Shown here: positions 1 through 6,617 of the stretch, one piece after another | How the letters are laid out: every line of letters starts with the position of its first letter | Numbering within the stretch: position 1 is the stretch's first letter | Source: Bacteroidales bacterium | Lineage (GTDB): Bacteria > Bacteroidota > Bacteroidia > Bacteroidales > UBA7960 | Assembly (NCBI GenBank): GCA_003557965.1 | Contig: PWND01000102.1 | Location: 1 to 7,581 of the forward strand | Direction of reading: 5' to 3' | Length of the DNA stretch: 7,581 bases | Program-made: the position numbers and the translations under genes | The notes under the pieces: generated by a model | Told to the model about the DNA's origin: nothing | The model's database searches: none | The model's input: only the letters and a program-made list of their open reading frames with translations

Positions 1-9
1 AATATTCAT
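1..9 (-). CDS. Possible start of the next operon gene, only three codons visible
   Basis: The kinase stop TGA (8-6) sits inside ATGA, and the ATG at 9-7 opens a frame reading Met-Asn-Ile to the window edge. The same 4-nt overlap joins most genes upstream, so this is probably the start codon of a further cluster gene. Nothing can be said of its product. Confidence 0.35.
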
Positions 10-776
10 TTGTTTAATATTTGTTTACCTCTTCTTTTAACTTCAAGATATTTACATAGTTCATACGAATCTCTATATCTTAAAATATCAATTTGATTAC
101 TTATTAAATATGAATCTTCGACTATTAATTGATTTTTACTTTCAGGATGATGATCATACCTCACAAAATCATATGCAATAAAAGCAACAGTATCAAAAGA
201 GGCTTCCCAGTCAATTACTTTGAGTTTATTCTTTTTTGCAACAATTAGATTTCCTGGATGAAAATCACCATGTATTGTAAAAGTAGAATTAAACCTCAAA
301 AGCTTTAAAAGAAGTCTGTATTTCTCAATAATTTGCTTAAAATCATCTCTCAATGACAAGTTGCCATTTATTAAATACTTTACTGTTCTCACAAAAAAAA
401 ATGCAATGTCATACAACTTAATTGCAAACAATTTAGTTTTACCAACAGATCGATATTTTGGAGAAGCAGACTCAACTATTTGCCTTTCAATCATTTTGTG
501 GTAAAATAAATTTCCTTCTACAAAAGGAAATATGATTTTAGTTACGTCTGTTTTTTTATTCAAATAACTTAATGCCCACTTCCTATAACCTAACTTACTC
601 TGTAGTATATCTAAATTTCTTTTTTCTTTATATATTTTAAATACACCCTTCATAATCTTAAATGGTCTGTAGATATTATCCACAACCTTCAACTTTTTAA
701 CAAAATATTCTTTCTCCTGTTTGTTAATTTTATAACAAATAAAATATTTATTTTCTTTTATAACTTTTTGAATCAT
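6..776 (-). CDS. APH/LPS-kinase-fold small-molecule or sugar phosphotransferase
   Basis: This 256-residue protein has the protein-kinase-like fold of aminoglycoside and choline phosphotransferases and LPS core kinases. The clearest evidence is the catalytic loop IHGDFHPGNLIV (168-179), with D171 as expected catalytic base and N176 as metal ligand, followed by KVIDWEASFD (186-195), where D189 replaces the Asp of the DFG motif. The N-terminal part is less clear: YFVKKLKV (24-31) may hold the ATP lysine and the Glu near residue 51 the helix-C partner. IIFPFVEGNLF resembles the hinge. No signal peptide is seen and the protein is basic. In this setting it may phosphorylate a polysaccharide or LPS-core sugar, but that is inference; a choline-kinase-like or small-molecule role is equally compatible. 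The gene is extremely AT-rich (20-30% GC in sampled lines), far below the aminotransferase. ATG 776 is the only sensible start; no ribosome binding site is visible. Confidence 0.75.
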   Translation of the reverse strand: MIQKVIKENKYFICYKINKQEKEYFVKKLKVVDNIYRPFKIMKGVFKIYKEKRNLDILQSKLGYRKWALSYLNKKTDVTKIIFPFVEGNLFYHKMIERQIVESASPKYRSVGKTKLFAIKLYDIAFFFVRTVKYLINGNLSLRDDFKQIIEKYRLLLKLLRFNSTFTIHGDFHPGNLIVAKKNKLKVIDWEASFDTVAFIAYDFVRYDHHPESKNQLIVEDSYLISNQIDILRYRDSYELCKYLEVKRRGKQILNK

Positions 777-967
777 GATATTATTTTTAAATAAATATGT
801 TATAGGGCATTATAATAAATAAAAGAAAGCTATTCTATGTTAGTTTAATTACTTGCTTTAATAAGGCTTTTTTTAATTATACATTACTACTATAACTTCA
901 TAAGCACCTTCTGTATCACCTTTTTAGGGGTTATATATTCTGCTTATAGTGAAATGATTAATAGCGT
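777..967. other. AT-rich intergenic gap, 191 nt, no gene seen
   Basis: This is the only real gap in an otherwise overlapping gene series. It lies between the wzy stop and the kinase ATG. I find no open frame of useful length, no tRNA-like fold and no convincing terminator for the leftward transcripts. A TATAAT on the minus strand (814-809) lies 33 nt before the kinase ATG, but in such AT-rich DNA it may be chance and it lacks a good -35 partner. No Bacteroidota-type TTTG promoter element is present. The kinase could be read through from wzy or have its own weak promoter. Confidence 0.6.
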
Positions 968-2140
968 TTATCTAGGATTCCTATTTATCTTTTTTTCATC
1001 CATTATTACTCCAATAATAAGCAAGAAAAACCAAAGAGGTATAAATACAGCTGGTCGTTGCATCATAGATAAAACAAATAAAATACTGAATAAAAATGTC
1101 TGTCTGGATTTACTGCCATAAAATAAAATTAATGCAATAAGATACCCTGTAAATACAATACCTAACTGAAATATAAGCCTGTCCCAAGTTACACCTGATG
1201 TTAACCCTCTTCCTTCATGTGCTTGGTACCCGCCACCAAACAATAATTCTTTTGTTTCAAGAGTACGAAGCCCCTCCAAAATGGTGTATTGAACATATAG
1301 ACCCACTCTTCCTGATGCTTCCCAAAAATAGCCTTCATCAGTAACAAGCCTGTTTATTATTCTATCTTCAAATTCAGCAGTAAAAAAGATGTACCCAAAT
1401 GAAATAAGCAAGAGGGCTGTTACCGCGCCATACAACTTATATTTAATTTCAATATGAAAGGATAACAATAGATATACAGCCACGAGCAGATAAAAGGCGA
1501 GGCTGAAGGTAAGGATACCGCTAAACAGAAATACTTTATTCTGAATCTTACTTAAATCGAACTTGTCAATAGCCAGTACAAATGCCAATATCACACCCAA
1601 AAAACCGGGTTCATCAAATATTGCGGGAAATCTTAAAATTTCACCTTGAAATGGGTGATCCTGTAAGGAAAAAAATAGATATACATTCCAGGTCCTCCCC
1701 TCACCACCCTCACCTATATAAGTAGCGATTTGTCCGATTGGCAGTAGGTTGGCAATATACAACAAATAAAACGGCAAACTGATGATTACAATGTAAAAAA
1801 GGTACTTTCTGAAATAATCGTACATTTTCATCAGGCTCTCCCTGTCAATTAAAAAAAGAGATGACAGCAATGCAGCCCGAATCATCGCAGCCCAGAATGA
1901 TACATTTGTGATTGAGGGGTCTTCAGGTATAAAAAATCTGAATATTACGATCCCAAACAGGAGAAAAGCTACAACACTCTCTTTTTTGTACGGATAGAAT
2001 GAGTAGAATATCAGAACAATTGCAGGAATAAAAAACAGCGGATACTGAAGGTCTCTCGGAATAGTATAAAATACAATCCAGGATGTAAATATAATTACAA
2101 TGGATAAATATTTTAGTATGTGATTCTTTTTTAACTTCAA
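968..2140 (-). CDS. wzy: Wzy-type O-antigen/capsule repeat-unit polymerase
   Basis: This 390-residue, very hydrophobic protein has roughly 10-11 membrane segments (for example near 11-28, 33-50, 82-98, 112-131, 179-195, 202-228, 237-253, 321-341 and 365-382). Two longer polar loops lie at about 132-178 and 254-320. The pair of large loops, RFPAIFDEPGFLG (170-182) and EASGRVGLY (274-282) are typical of the Wzy/O-antigen polymerase-ligase superfamily, which polymerises undecaprenyl-linked units in the periplasm. Position next to wzx favours polymerase over the WaaL ligase, which looks similar. The start is TTG 2140-2138: an in-frame TAA lies immediately before it and there is no ATG in the N-terminal region. 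It begins 11 nt after the glycosyltransferase stop. Polymerase sequences diverge strongly, so the call rests on topology, short motifs and neighbours. Confidence 0.82.
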   Translation of the reverse strand: MKLKKNHILKYLSIVIIFTSWIVFYTIPRDLQYPLFFIPAIVLIFYSFYPYKKESVVAFLLFGIVIFRFFIPEDPSITNVSFWAAMIRAALLSSLFLIDRESLMKMYDYFRKYLFYIVIISLPFYLLYIANLLPIGQIATYIGEGGEGRTWNVYLFFSLQDHPFQGEILRFPAIFDEPGFLGVILAFVLAIDKFDLSKIQNKVFLFSGILTFSLAFYLLVAVYLLLSFHIEIKYKLYGAVTALLLISFGYIFFTAEFEDRIINRLVTDEGYFWEASGRVGLYVQYTILEGLRTLETKELLFGGGYQAHEGRGLTSGVTWDRLIFQLGIVFTGYLIALILFYGSKSRQTFLFSILFVLSMMQRPAVFIPLWFFLLIIGVIMDEKKINRNPR

Positions 2141-2151
2141 TTAAGACTCGT

Positions 2152-3255
2152 TTAAGACTTATTCCAAAAATTCACATACTGTTCTGCTACCTTCACAGCG
2201 TCATGCACTTCTTCTACATAATTACGTGATGCCGTCCCGAGCGCCTGAATATTGTGCTTATTTACTATCAGTTGTTCAACTTTTGCAAAAATATCATCTG
2301 CATCCGGACGAATATTGATTACCGGGCAATCCGTTACGTTCAACGCATTAAGCTCTTCCGGTTCCGCACCACTCATCACAACCTTTCCCATGGCTAATCC
2401 GATAAGTGCATTAATTCCATACCCGTACGAATTACATTGATCAATTAAAATATTACATGTACGTAACTTTTCTTGATATTCATTCAAAGGTAATCTCTCA
2501 ACGGTATCAATAACCACCTTGTCCGAATATTTATTTTCAACTTGTTTAAGTGCTTGTAAGATGAAATTTGACCCCTTTTTACCATGCTTAGTTATTCCAT
2601 GCATTATCCTGATTTTGTTATCAAAAACGATGTTTTCATTGAATATATATTCAGAAGTATCAATTGGCATCGGTATAATCGGTGACAAATTAATTTCATC
2701 TTTAAATATGTTATATCCAATATTGTATTCATACGATGCAGGTATGACACCTGAAATTTCTTTCGCAAGGTACTTATTCCATTCCAAAGCTTTGTAGTCC
2801 TTTACTTTATTCGGTATAACATTCGAGTATTTAATCTCAGCGTCAATTGGATTATAAAGCAACTGTTTTCTCCCAAGATGGAGATATACTGAATCATTAC
2901 CACAGGATACTAGAAACGATTTTTTATTGTGTTTAATCATCTTTTTATAGCAAAATGAATTAAACCACTTACCATAAAAAGGAATAGAATTATGAAATCG
3001 CAATGGGCTAATAAACTGAACAACATCAAATCCTTTTAGATTCTTTATACCTTTTATAATTGAAAATTGCTTTAAAAAAGCATTGAGCATTTTATACTTT
3101 GCCCATTTATTTGAAGGCCACAGGTTCACATCTATCGGTATTTTTTTAAATCCGTCAGGTGAACCAGCCAGGATAACCTCATGGCCTAATTTTTGTAAAC
3201 CTAATTTTAAAGCACGGTGAAAACCGCTGAATTCGCCTATTAGTAATATCTTCAT
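2152..3255 (-). CDS. GT-B glycosyltransferase, GT4-like
   Basis: This 367-residue protein has a two-domain GT-B layout. The N-terminal half begins MKILLIGEFSGFHRALKLGL, with a Rossmann-type strand and a short glycine loop, and continues with GHEVILAGSP and FDVVQFISP. The C-terminal half has RIMHGITKHGKKGSNFILQA (216-235), resembling the donor-phosphate motif of GT4 enzymes. It then has ILIDQCNSYGYGINALIGLA (269-288) and GKVVMSGAEPEELN, where the donor-binding acidic residues lie in GT4. No transmembrane segment is evident, so it probably works on the cytosolic membrane face, adding one sugar to the lipid-linked repeat unit. It lies between wzx and wzy with a 4-nt ATGA overlap upstream, so a role in the repeat unit is likely. 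Donor and acceptor cannot be read from the sequence. GC is low (about 30% in a sampled line), as is common for serotype-specific genes. Confidence 0.85.
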   Translation of the reverse strand: MKILLIGEFSGFHRALKLGLQKLGHEVILAGSPDGFKKIPIDVNLWPSNKWAKYKMLNAFLKQFSIIKGIKNLKGFDVVQFISPLRFHNSIPFYGKWFNSFCYKKMIKHNKKSFLVSCGNDSVYLHLGRKQLLYNPIDAEIKYSNVIPNKVKDYKALEWNKYLAKEISGVIPASYEYNIGYNIFKDEINLSPIIPMPIDTSEYIFNENIVFDNKIRIMHGITKHGKKGSNFILQALKQVENKYSDKVVIDTVERLPLNEYQEKLRTCNILIDQCNSYGYGINALIGLAMGKVVMSGAEPEELNALNVTDCPVINIRPDADDIFAKVEQLIVNKHNIQALGTASRNYVEEVHDAVKVAEQYVNFWNKS

Positions 3256-4532
3256 TTGATAAGGTATTTTCTAAACAAGAGGATCATAAGTAAAAAGTAT
3301 ATGAAATATTTTATTGCATGGGCCCAAACCACACCTATTAATCCCATTTCACTTATAAGATAAATTGATAGCACATATGTTATAACAGAAAAGAGTAGTT
3401 CTGTCGATATAAATAAAAAAACTTTTGCTTTTGCGAGCATCAAATAAGACAGCATAAAAGAGGCAATTTTAAAAAAATCACCTATCAACTGAGGTATGAA
3501 CAGGTATTCCATTTCAATAAAATCCTTAGAATATAGGATCCAAATTATCTGCTCACGTAGCAAATAAACAAACATTAAAATAATTACAAGTGCAGGTAAA
3601 ATAATTTTATAACCATTCCAAATTTCTTTCCTTAAATCTTCAATTTCTTTGAGGTTTGACAATTTTGGTAAATAATAAATCCCCAACGTAGTTGAAACTA
3701 CACTTAAATATGCTGTTGAAATCTGAAATGTCGCATCCCAATATCCCGCATCCGCAACTGACAAACTCTCAATAATAAAATTTCGGATTTCAATCTTTAC
3801 AAAAGTTGGAACAACCATTGAACTAATTGCCATTAAACTGAAACCCAGTAATAATTTTACATATTTCCATTTAACTGCACTTTTAAATAATGAAGTTTTA
3901 AACCAATCAGACTTCGAAACAAAATAAAGTGTAATAACCAATACAACCGATTGTGATATTGCTAATGCAATTAAGGCACCGGTTAATGAAAATAGATATG
4001 CAGCTAAACTTGTTACAAATAGAGCAAATAGACTGTTAGTCATTTTTACCCAGACGAGTTTTTTTATTTCCCCCGTTCCATTCAATATACTCATTGATAG
4101 TACATTTAGAGAAAACAGTGTCACCGTTAGTCCAAAAAGCTTGAAAACAAACGAGAATTCATCTGTTTCCAACAAATAGATAGATAAATACTCAGAAAAA
4201 AAAATTATTAAGATACCGATAGCAACTGAAGGAATTATTGCTACACGTAATGAAGTAGACAGAATGTCTCTTAAAGCATTTTCATCTCCTCTATATTCAG
4301 CAACGTACTTTACAACTCCTTTTTGAACTCCCGCCGTCGCTATTGATGTGGATATACTTATAAAGTTTTTAAACTGACTAACCATCGCTACACCAGAAGG
4401 CCCAATCGTCACAGCAATTACCTTATTTACCACCAATCCAGATAGCATTGCAAGGGAAGTAGCCATCCCTGTATAAAAACTGGTATTTACCAGATCATTG
4501 TTTTTGGCCTTTTTGAAAATGCTTTTAATCAA
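3252..4532 (-). CDS. wzx: WzxE-like polyprenyl-linked oligosaccharide flippase
   Basis: This 426-residue polytopic membrane protein would move the undecaprenyl-diphosphate-linked repeat unit from the cytosolic to the periplasmic face of the inner membrane. About 12 hydrophobic segments are visible, beginning near residue 18. Several stretches match what I remember of E. coli WzxE, the enterobacterial common antigen flippase: the N-terminal GLVVNKVIAVTIGPSGVA, YWDATFQISTAYLSVVSTTL continuing into YYLPKLSNL (264-294), and QLIGDFFKIASFMLSYLMLA (348-367). The start is TTG 4532-4530 in a TTGA overlap with the aminotransferase stop. An in-frame TGA sits seven codons upstream. The first ATG (residue 23) would cut into transmembrane segment 1, so TTG is the only good choice. 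The stop overlaps the glycosyltransferase ATG by 4 nt. Function is secure as a MOP-superfamily exporter; the exact glycan is unknown. Confidence 0.92.
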   Translation of the reverse strand: MIKSIFKKAKNNDLVNTSFYTGMATSLAMLSGLVVNKVIAVTIGPSGVAMVSQFKNFISISTSIATAGVQKGVVKYVAEYRGDENALRDILSTSLRVAIIPSVAIGILIIFFSEYLSIYLLETDEFSFVFKLFGLTVTLFSLNVLSMSILNGTGEIKKLVWVKMTNSLFALFVTSLAAYLFSLTGALIALAISQSVVLVITLYFVSKSDWFKTSLFKSAVKWKYVKLLLGFSLMAISSMVVPTFVKIEIRNFIIESLSVADAGYWDATFQISTAYLSVVSTTLGIYYLPKLSNLKEIEDLRKEIWNGYKIILPALVIILMFVYLLREQIIWILYSKDFIEMEYLFIPQLIGDFFKIASFMLSYLMLAKAKVFLFISTELLFSVITYVLSIYLISEMGLIGVVWAHAIKYFIYFLLMILLFRKYLIK

Positions 4533-5653
4533 AATCGATATGAATTTACAGCATCAATGACAGCATCTACTTCATTTTCAATCATAACCGGGCTCACCGG
4601 CAAACTCACCACCTCAGCGTGTATCTTTTCTGTAACACGAAAATTTAACCCATGGAACTCAAAGTATCCCTTTTGATGATGCGGCGGTATGGGATAATGG
4701 ATTAAGGATTGAATACCTTCTTTCTCTAAATAATCCATGAAGTCGGCTCTGTTCTCTGTACGTACTACGAACAGGTGCCAGACATGGGACATAGAATTTA
4801 AAGCTGAGTCTGCGTTTCGTAGAGTTGGAAGTGTAATAACAGTATTTGTAATATTCTTCAGATAATAATCAGCTATTACTCTTCTTTTTTGGTTGTCTTC
4901 GTCAAGTCCTTTCAATTTTACACGTAAAATTGCAGCCTGTATTTCGTCAAGGCGACTATTGAAGCCTTTGTAGCTGTTTACATATTTCTTTTCTGAGCCG
5001 TAGTTGCCAAGCGCCCTGCAGATCTGTGCAAGTTCATCACTGTCTGTACAGATTGCTCCCGCATCTCCCATGGCGCCCAGATTCTTGCCCGGATAGAAGC
5101 TGAATCCGGCAGCGTCGCCTAAAGAACCGACTCGTTTATTTTTATAGTATGCTCCATGCGCCTGGGCGGCATCCTCCAGAAGCTTCAGATCATACTTTCG
5201 GCAAAGCTCTCCGATCTTTTCTGTATACGCATTTTGTCCGTACAAATGTACGATCATAATGGCTTTGGTTTTATCTGTGATCTTTTCTTCGATCAGATCA
5301 GGTTCGATATTGTAGGTATTAAGATCCGGCTCAACCAGTACCGGTTTCAAACGGTTATCCGTTATAGCCAGTATTGAGGCAATGTAGGTGTGGGCGGGCA
5401 CAATCACTTCATCTCCCTCCTCCATCTCACCCATCTCCAAGTGGGCTTTAAGAATTATCCGAAGGGCATCCAGACCGCTGGCTACACCTACGGTATGCTT
5501 CACTCCGATATAGTCAGAGAACTCCGTTTCAAACGCCTCTGTCTCTTGGCCCTTTAAATACCAACCGGAATCAACCACTCTCTTCATGGCTTGGTTGATC
5601 TCCTTTTCATAGGGTGCATTTACGGCTTTAAGGTCTAAAAAAGGGATTTTCAT
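4529..5653 (-). CDS. dTDP-3-keto-6-deoxyhexose 3-aminotransferase, FdtB/QdtB type (DegT/DnrJ/EryC1)
   Basis: This full-length PLP sugar aminotransferase (374 residues, normal for the family) would move an amino group, usually from glutamate, onto C3 of the dTDP-3-keto sugar. It opens with MKIPFLDLKAVN, a common family start. SGLDALR (59-65) is at the PLP phosphate site, GDEVIVPAHTYIAS follows (80-93), LLEDAAQAHGA holds D161 and Q164, and FSFYPGKNLGAMGDAG carries the Schiff-base lysine K190. FNSRLDEIQAA and SHVWHLFVVR complete the fold. All key residues are present and I see no break. GC is clearly higher here (57% over 5041-5100 by hand count) than in the genes after it. ATG 5653 overlaps the acetyltransferase stop by 4 nt. 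Substrate assignment rests on the adjacent FdtA- and FdtC-type genes, since DegT-family members for many sugars look alike. Confidence 0.94.
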   Translation of the reverse strand: MKIPFLDLKAVNAPYEKEINQAMKRVVDSGWYLKGQETEAFETEFSDYIGVKHTVGVASGLDALRIILKAHLEMGEMEEGDEVIVPAHTYIASILAITDNRLKPVLVEPDLNTYNIEPDLIEEKITDKTKAIMIVHLYGQNAYTEKIGELCRKYDLKLLEDAAQAHGAYYKNKRVGSLGDAAGFSFYPGKNLGAMGDAGAICTDSDELAQICRALGNYGSEKKYVNSYKGFNSRLDEIQAAILRVKLKGLDEDNQKRRVIADYYLKNITNTVITLPTLRNADSALNSMSHVWHLFVVRTENRADFMDYLEKEGIQSLIHYPIPPHHQKGYFEFHGLNFRVTEKIHAEVVSLPVSPVMIENEVDAVIDAVNSYRF

Positions 5654-6201
5654 AACTGTACCAGTTTGTCTTTATTTAATCTCCACTTGTTTCCACTGCT
5701 ATCTGTAAAAAGATCATCCCCTACCTTTTCCATCTTGCTTCCGTCTTCATTCAGCCACCCTGCTACTCGGGCAGGGTTTCCAACAACAAGTGCCCGTTCA
5801 GGTACACTCTTCGTAACTACGGCACCGGCTCCCACCATGGCATATTTCCCAATCGAAATTCCTCCTAAAATAACGCTACCCCCGCCAATTGATGCTTTTT
5901 GATAGATAGTTGTTTTCAGAAACTCCCCCGGGTACTGTTTGGATCGAGGGCGTTCATCGTTGGTAAAAGTTACATTGGGTCCGATAAACACATCGTTTTC
6001 AATCCTTAGACCATCCCAAATTTGAACACCCGATTTTACCGTAACATTATCACCGATCACCACATCATTTTCTATAAAAACATGGCAATTGATATTGCAA
6101 TTACTCCCAATGGTGGCCCCTTCCAAAACTACCGAATACTGCCAAATCTGAGTATCGGAACCTATTGTATTGCTATTTACGTCTGCTGTCGGATGAATCA
6201 T
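5650..6201 (-). CDS. dTDP-3-amino-3,6-dideoxyhexose N-acetyltransferase, FdtC/QdtC type
   Basis: This 183-residue left-handed beta-helix protein of the hexapeptide-repeat acyltransferase family would transfer acetyl from acetyl-CoA to the 3-amino group made by the neighbouring aminotransferase. That gives dTDP-Fuc3NAc or dTDP-Qui3NAc in the cytosol. Imperfect hexapeptide turns run through residues 5-148, for example IGSDTQIW, IGSNCNIN, IGDNVTVKSG, IGPNVTFTND and IGGGSVILGG. The loop FTNDERPRSK (79-88) is typical of the WbpD/FdtC/QdtC group, where an Asn in it is implicated in catalysis. The block VGAGAVVTKSVPERALVVGN (123-142) is the classic CoA-site end of the helix. A 34-residue C-terminal tail looks like a short beta hairpin. 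The family also includes WbpD and other NDP-amino-sugar acetyltransferases; this substrate is inferred from the operon. ATG overlaps the upstream stop by 4 nt, and its own TGA overlaps the aminotransferase ATG. Confidence 0.92.
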   Translation of the reverse strand: MIHPTADVNSNTIGSDTQIWQYSVVLEGATIGSNCNINCHVFIENDVVIGDNVTVKSGVQIWDGLRIENDVFIGPNVTFTNDERPRSKQYPGEFLKTTIYQKASIGGGSVILGGISIGKYAMVGAGAVVTKSVPERALVVGNPARVAGWLNEDGSKMEKVGDDLFTDSSGNKWRLNKDKLVQL

Positions 6202-6617
6202 GAGCTTTTCTTGAATTTCAAATATTGTTCATAATCACGAATGTAGTCATCTGCCTTATAGACATGTGAAGCCAACACTAAGCAAATAGCCCCGCTTGAG
6301 AAATTGTTGATCTCTCTCCAGATACCTGATGGCAGATAGAGTCCGTAGTAGGGTTTAGAGAGGTTAAAAGTTCTCTTGGTGGTGCCGTCATCCAATGTAA
6401 TATCAAAACTACCGCTTGCAGCAATAATTAATTGTTGTAACTCTTTATGAGCATGTGCGCCCCTGCTTTCTCCTCCAGGTACATCATACAAATAATATAT
6501 CCGTTTTACATCAAAAGGGATTATACTTTCAGTGTTATCAATCGCCGTAATATTCCCGGCAACATTATGAATTTTTGGTAATTCAATAACAGTTGCATTG
6601 TACACGCTACTTTTCAT
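6198..6617 (-). CDS. dTDP-4-keto-6-deoxyglucose 3,4-ketoisomerase, FdtA/QdtA type (copy 2)
   Basis: This 139-residue cupin has the canonical FdtA/QdtA catalytic block RGAHAHKELQQLI (52-64), with H55 and H57 matching the FdtA histidines. It also has IPFDVKRIYYLYDVPGG (33-49), SGSFDITLDDG (68-78), YYGLYLPSGIWRE (90-102), LVLAS (113-117) and DDYIRDYEQY. It would convert dTDP-4-keto-6-deoxyglucose to a dTDP-3-keto-6-deoxyhexose in the cytosol. The position that is Arg in FdtA (SRGSL) or Tyr in QdtA (KYGHL) is Ala here (VAGNI). The residue after the barrel Trp is Arg, as in QdtA; FdtA has His. I chose ATG 6617-6615, preceded by AGAGGG, over the in-frame TTG at 6629. This gives an 11-nt overlap with copy 1. 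The stop overlaps the acetyltransferase ATG by 4 nt. Family is very secure; Fuc or Qui stereochemistry is unresolved. Confidence 0.93.
   Translation of the reverse strand: MKSSVYNATVIELPKIHNVAGNITAIDNTESIIPFDVKRIYYLYDVPGGESRGAHAHKELQQLIIAASGSFDITLDDGTTKRTFNLSKPYYGLYLPSGIWREINNFSSGAICLVLASHVYKADDYIRDYEQYLKFKKSS

Noticed and set aside
809..814. TATAAT on the minus strand upstream of the kinase as a promoter
   Set aside because: There is no good -35 element at proper spacing and the region is extremely AT-rich, so a chance match is likely. It is noted only within the gap entry.
855..874. Small hairpin followed by seven T on the plus strand
   Set aside because: The stem is about five pairs including a G-T pair, and no plus-strand gene leads into it. 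In the leftward transcript the T run becomes an A run before the stem, so it is not a terminator for these genes.
2252..2797. Plus-strand open frames opposite the glycosyltransferase (2252-2440 and 2519-2797)
   Set aside because: They lie wholly antisense to a well-supported gene and show no recognisable domain.
5156..6234. Plus-strand open frames at 5156-5377, 5666-5902 and 6022-6234
   Set aside because: They are antisense shadows of the aminotransferase and acetyltransferase, with low-complexity translations and no family features.
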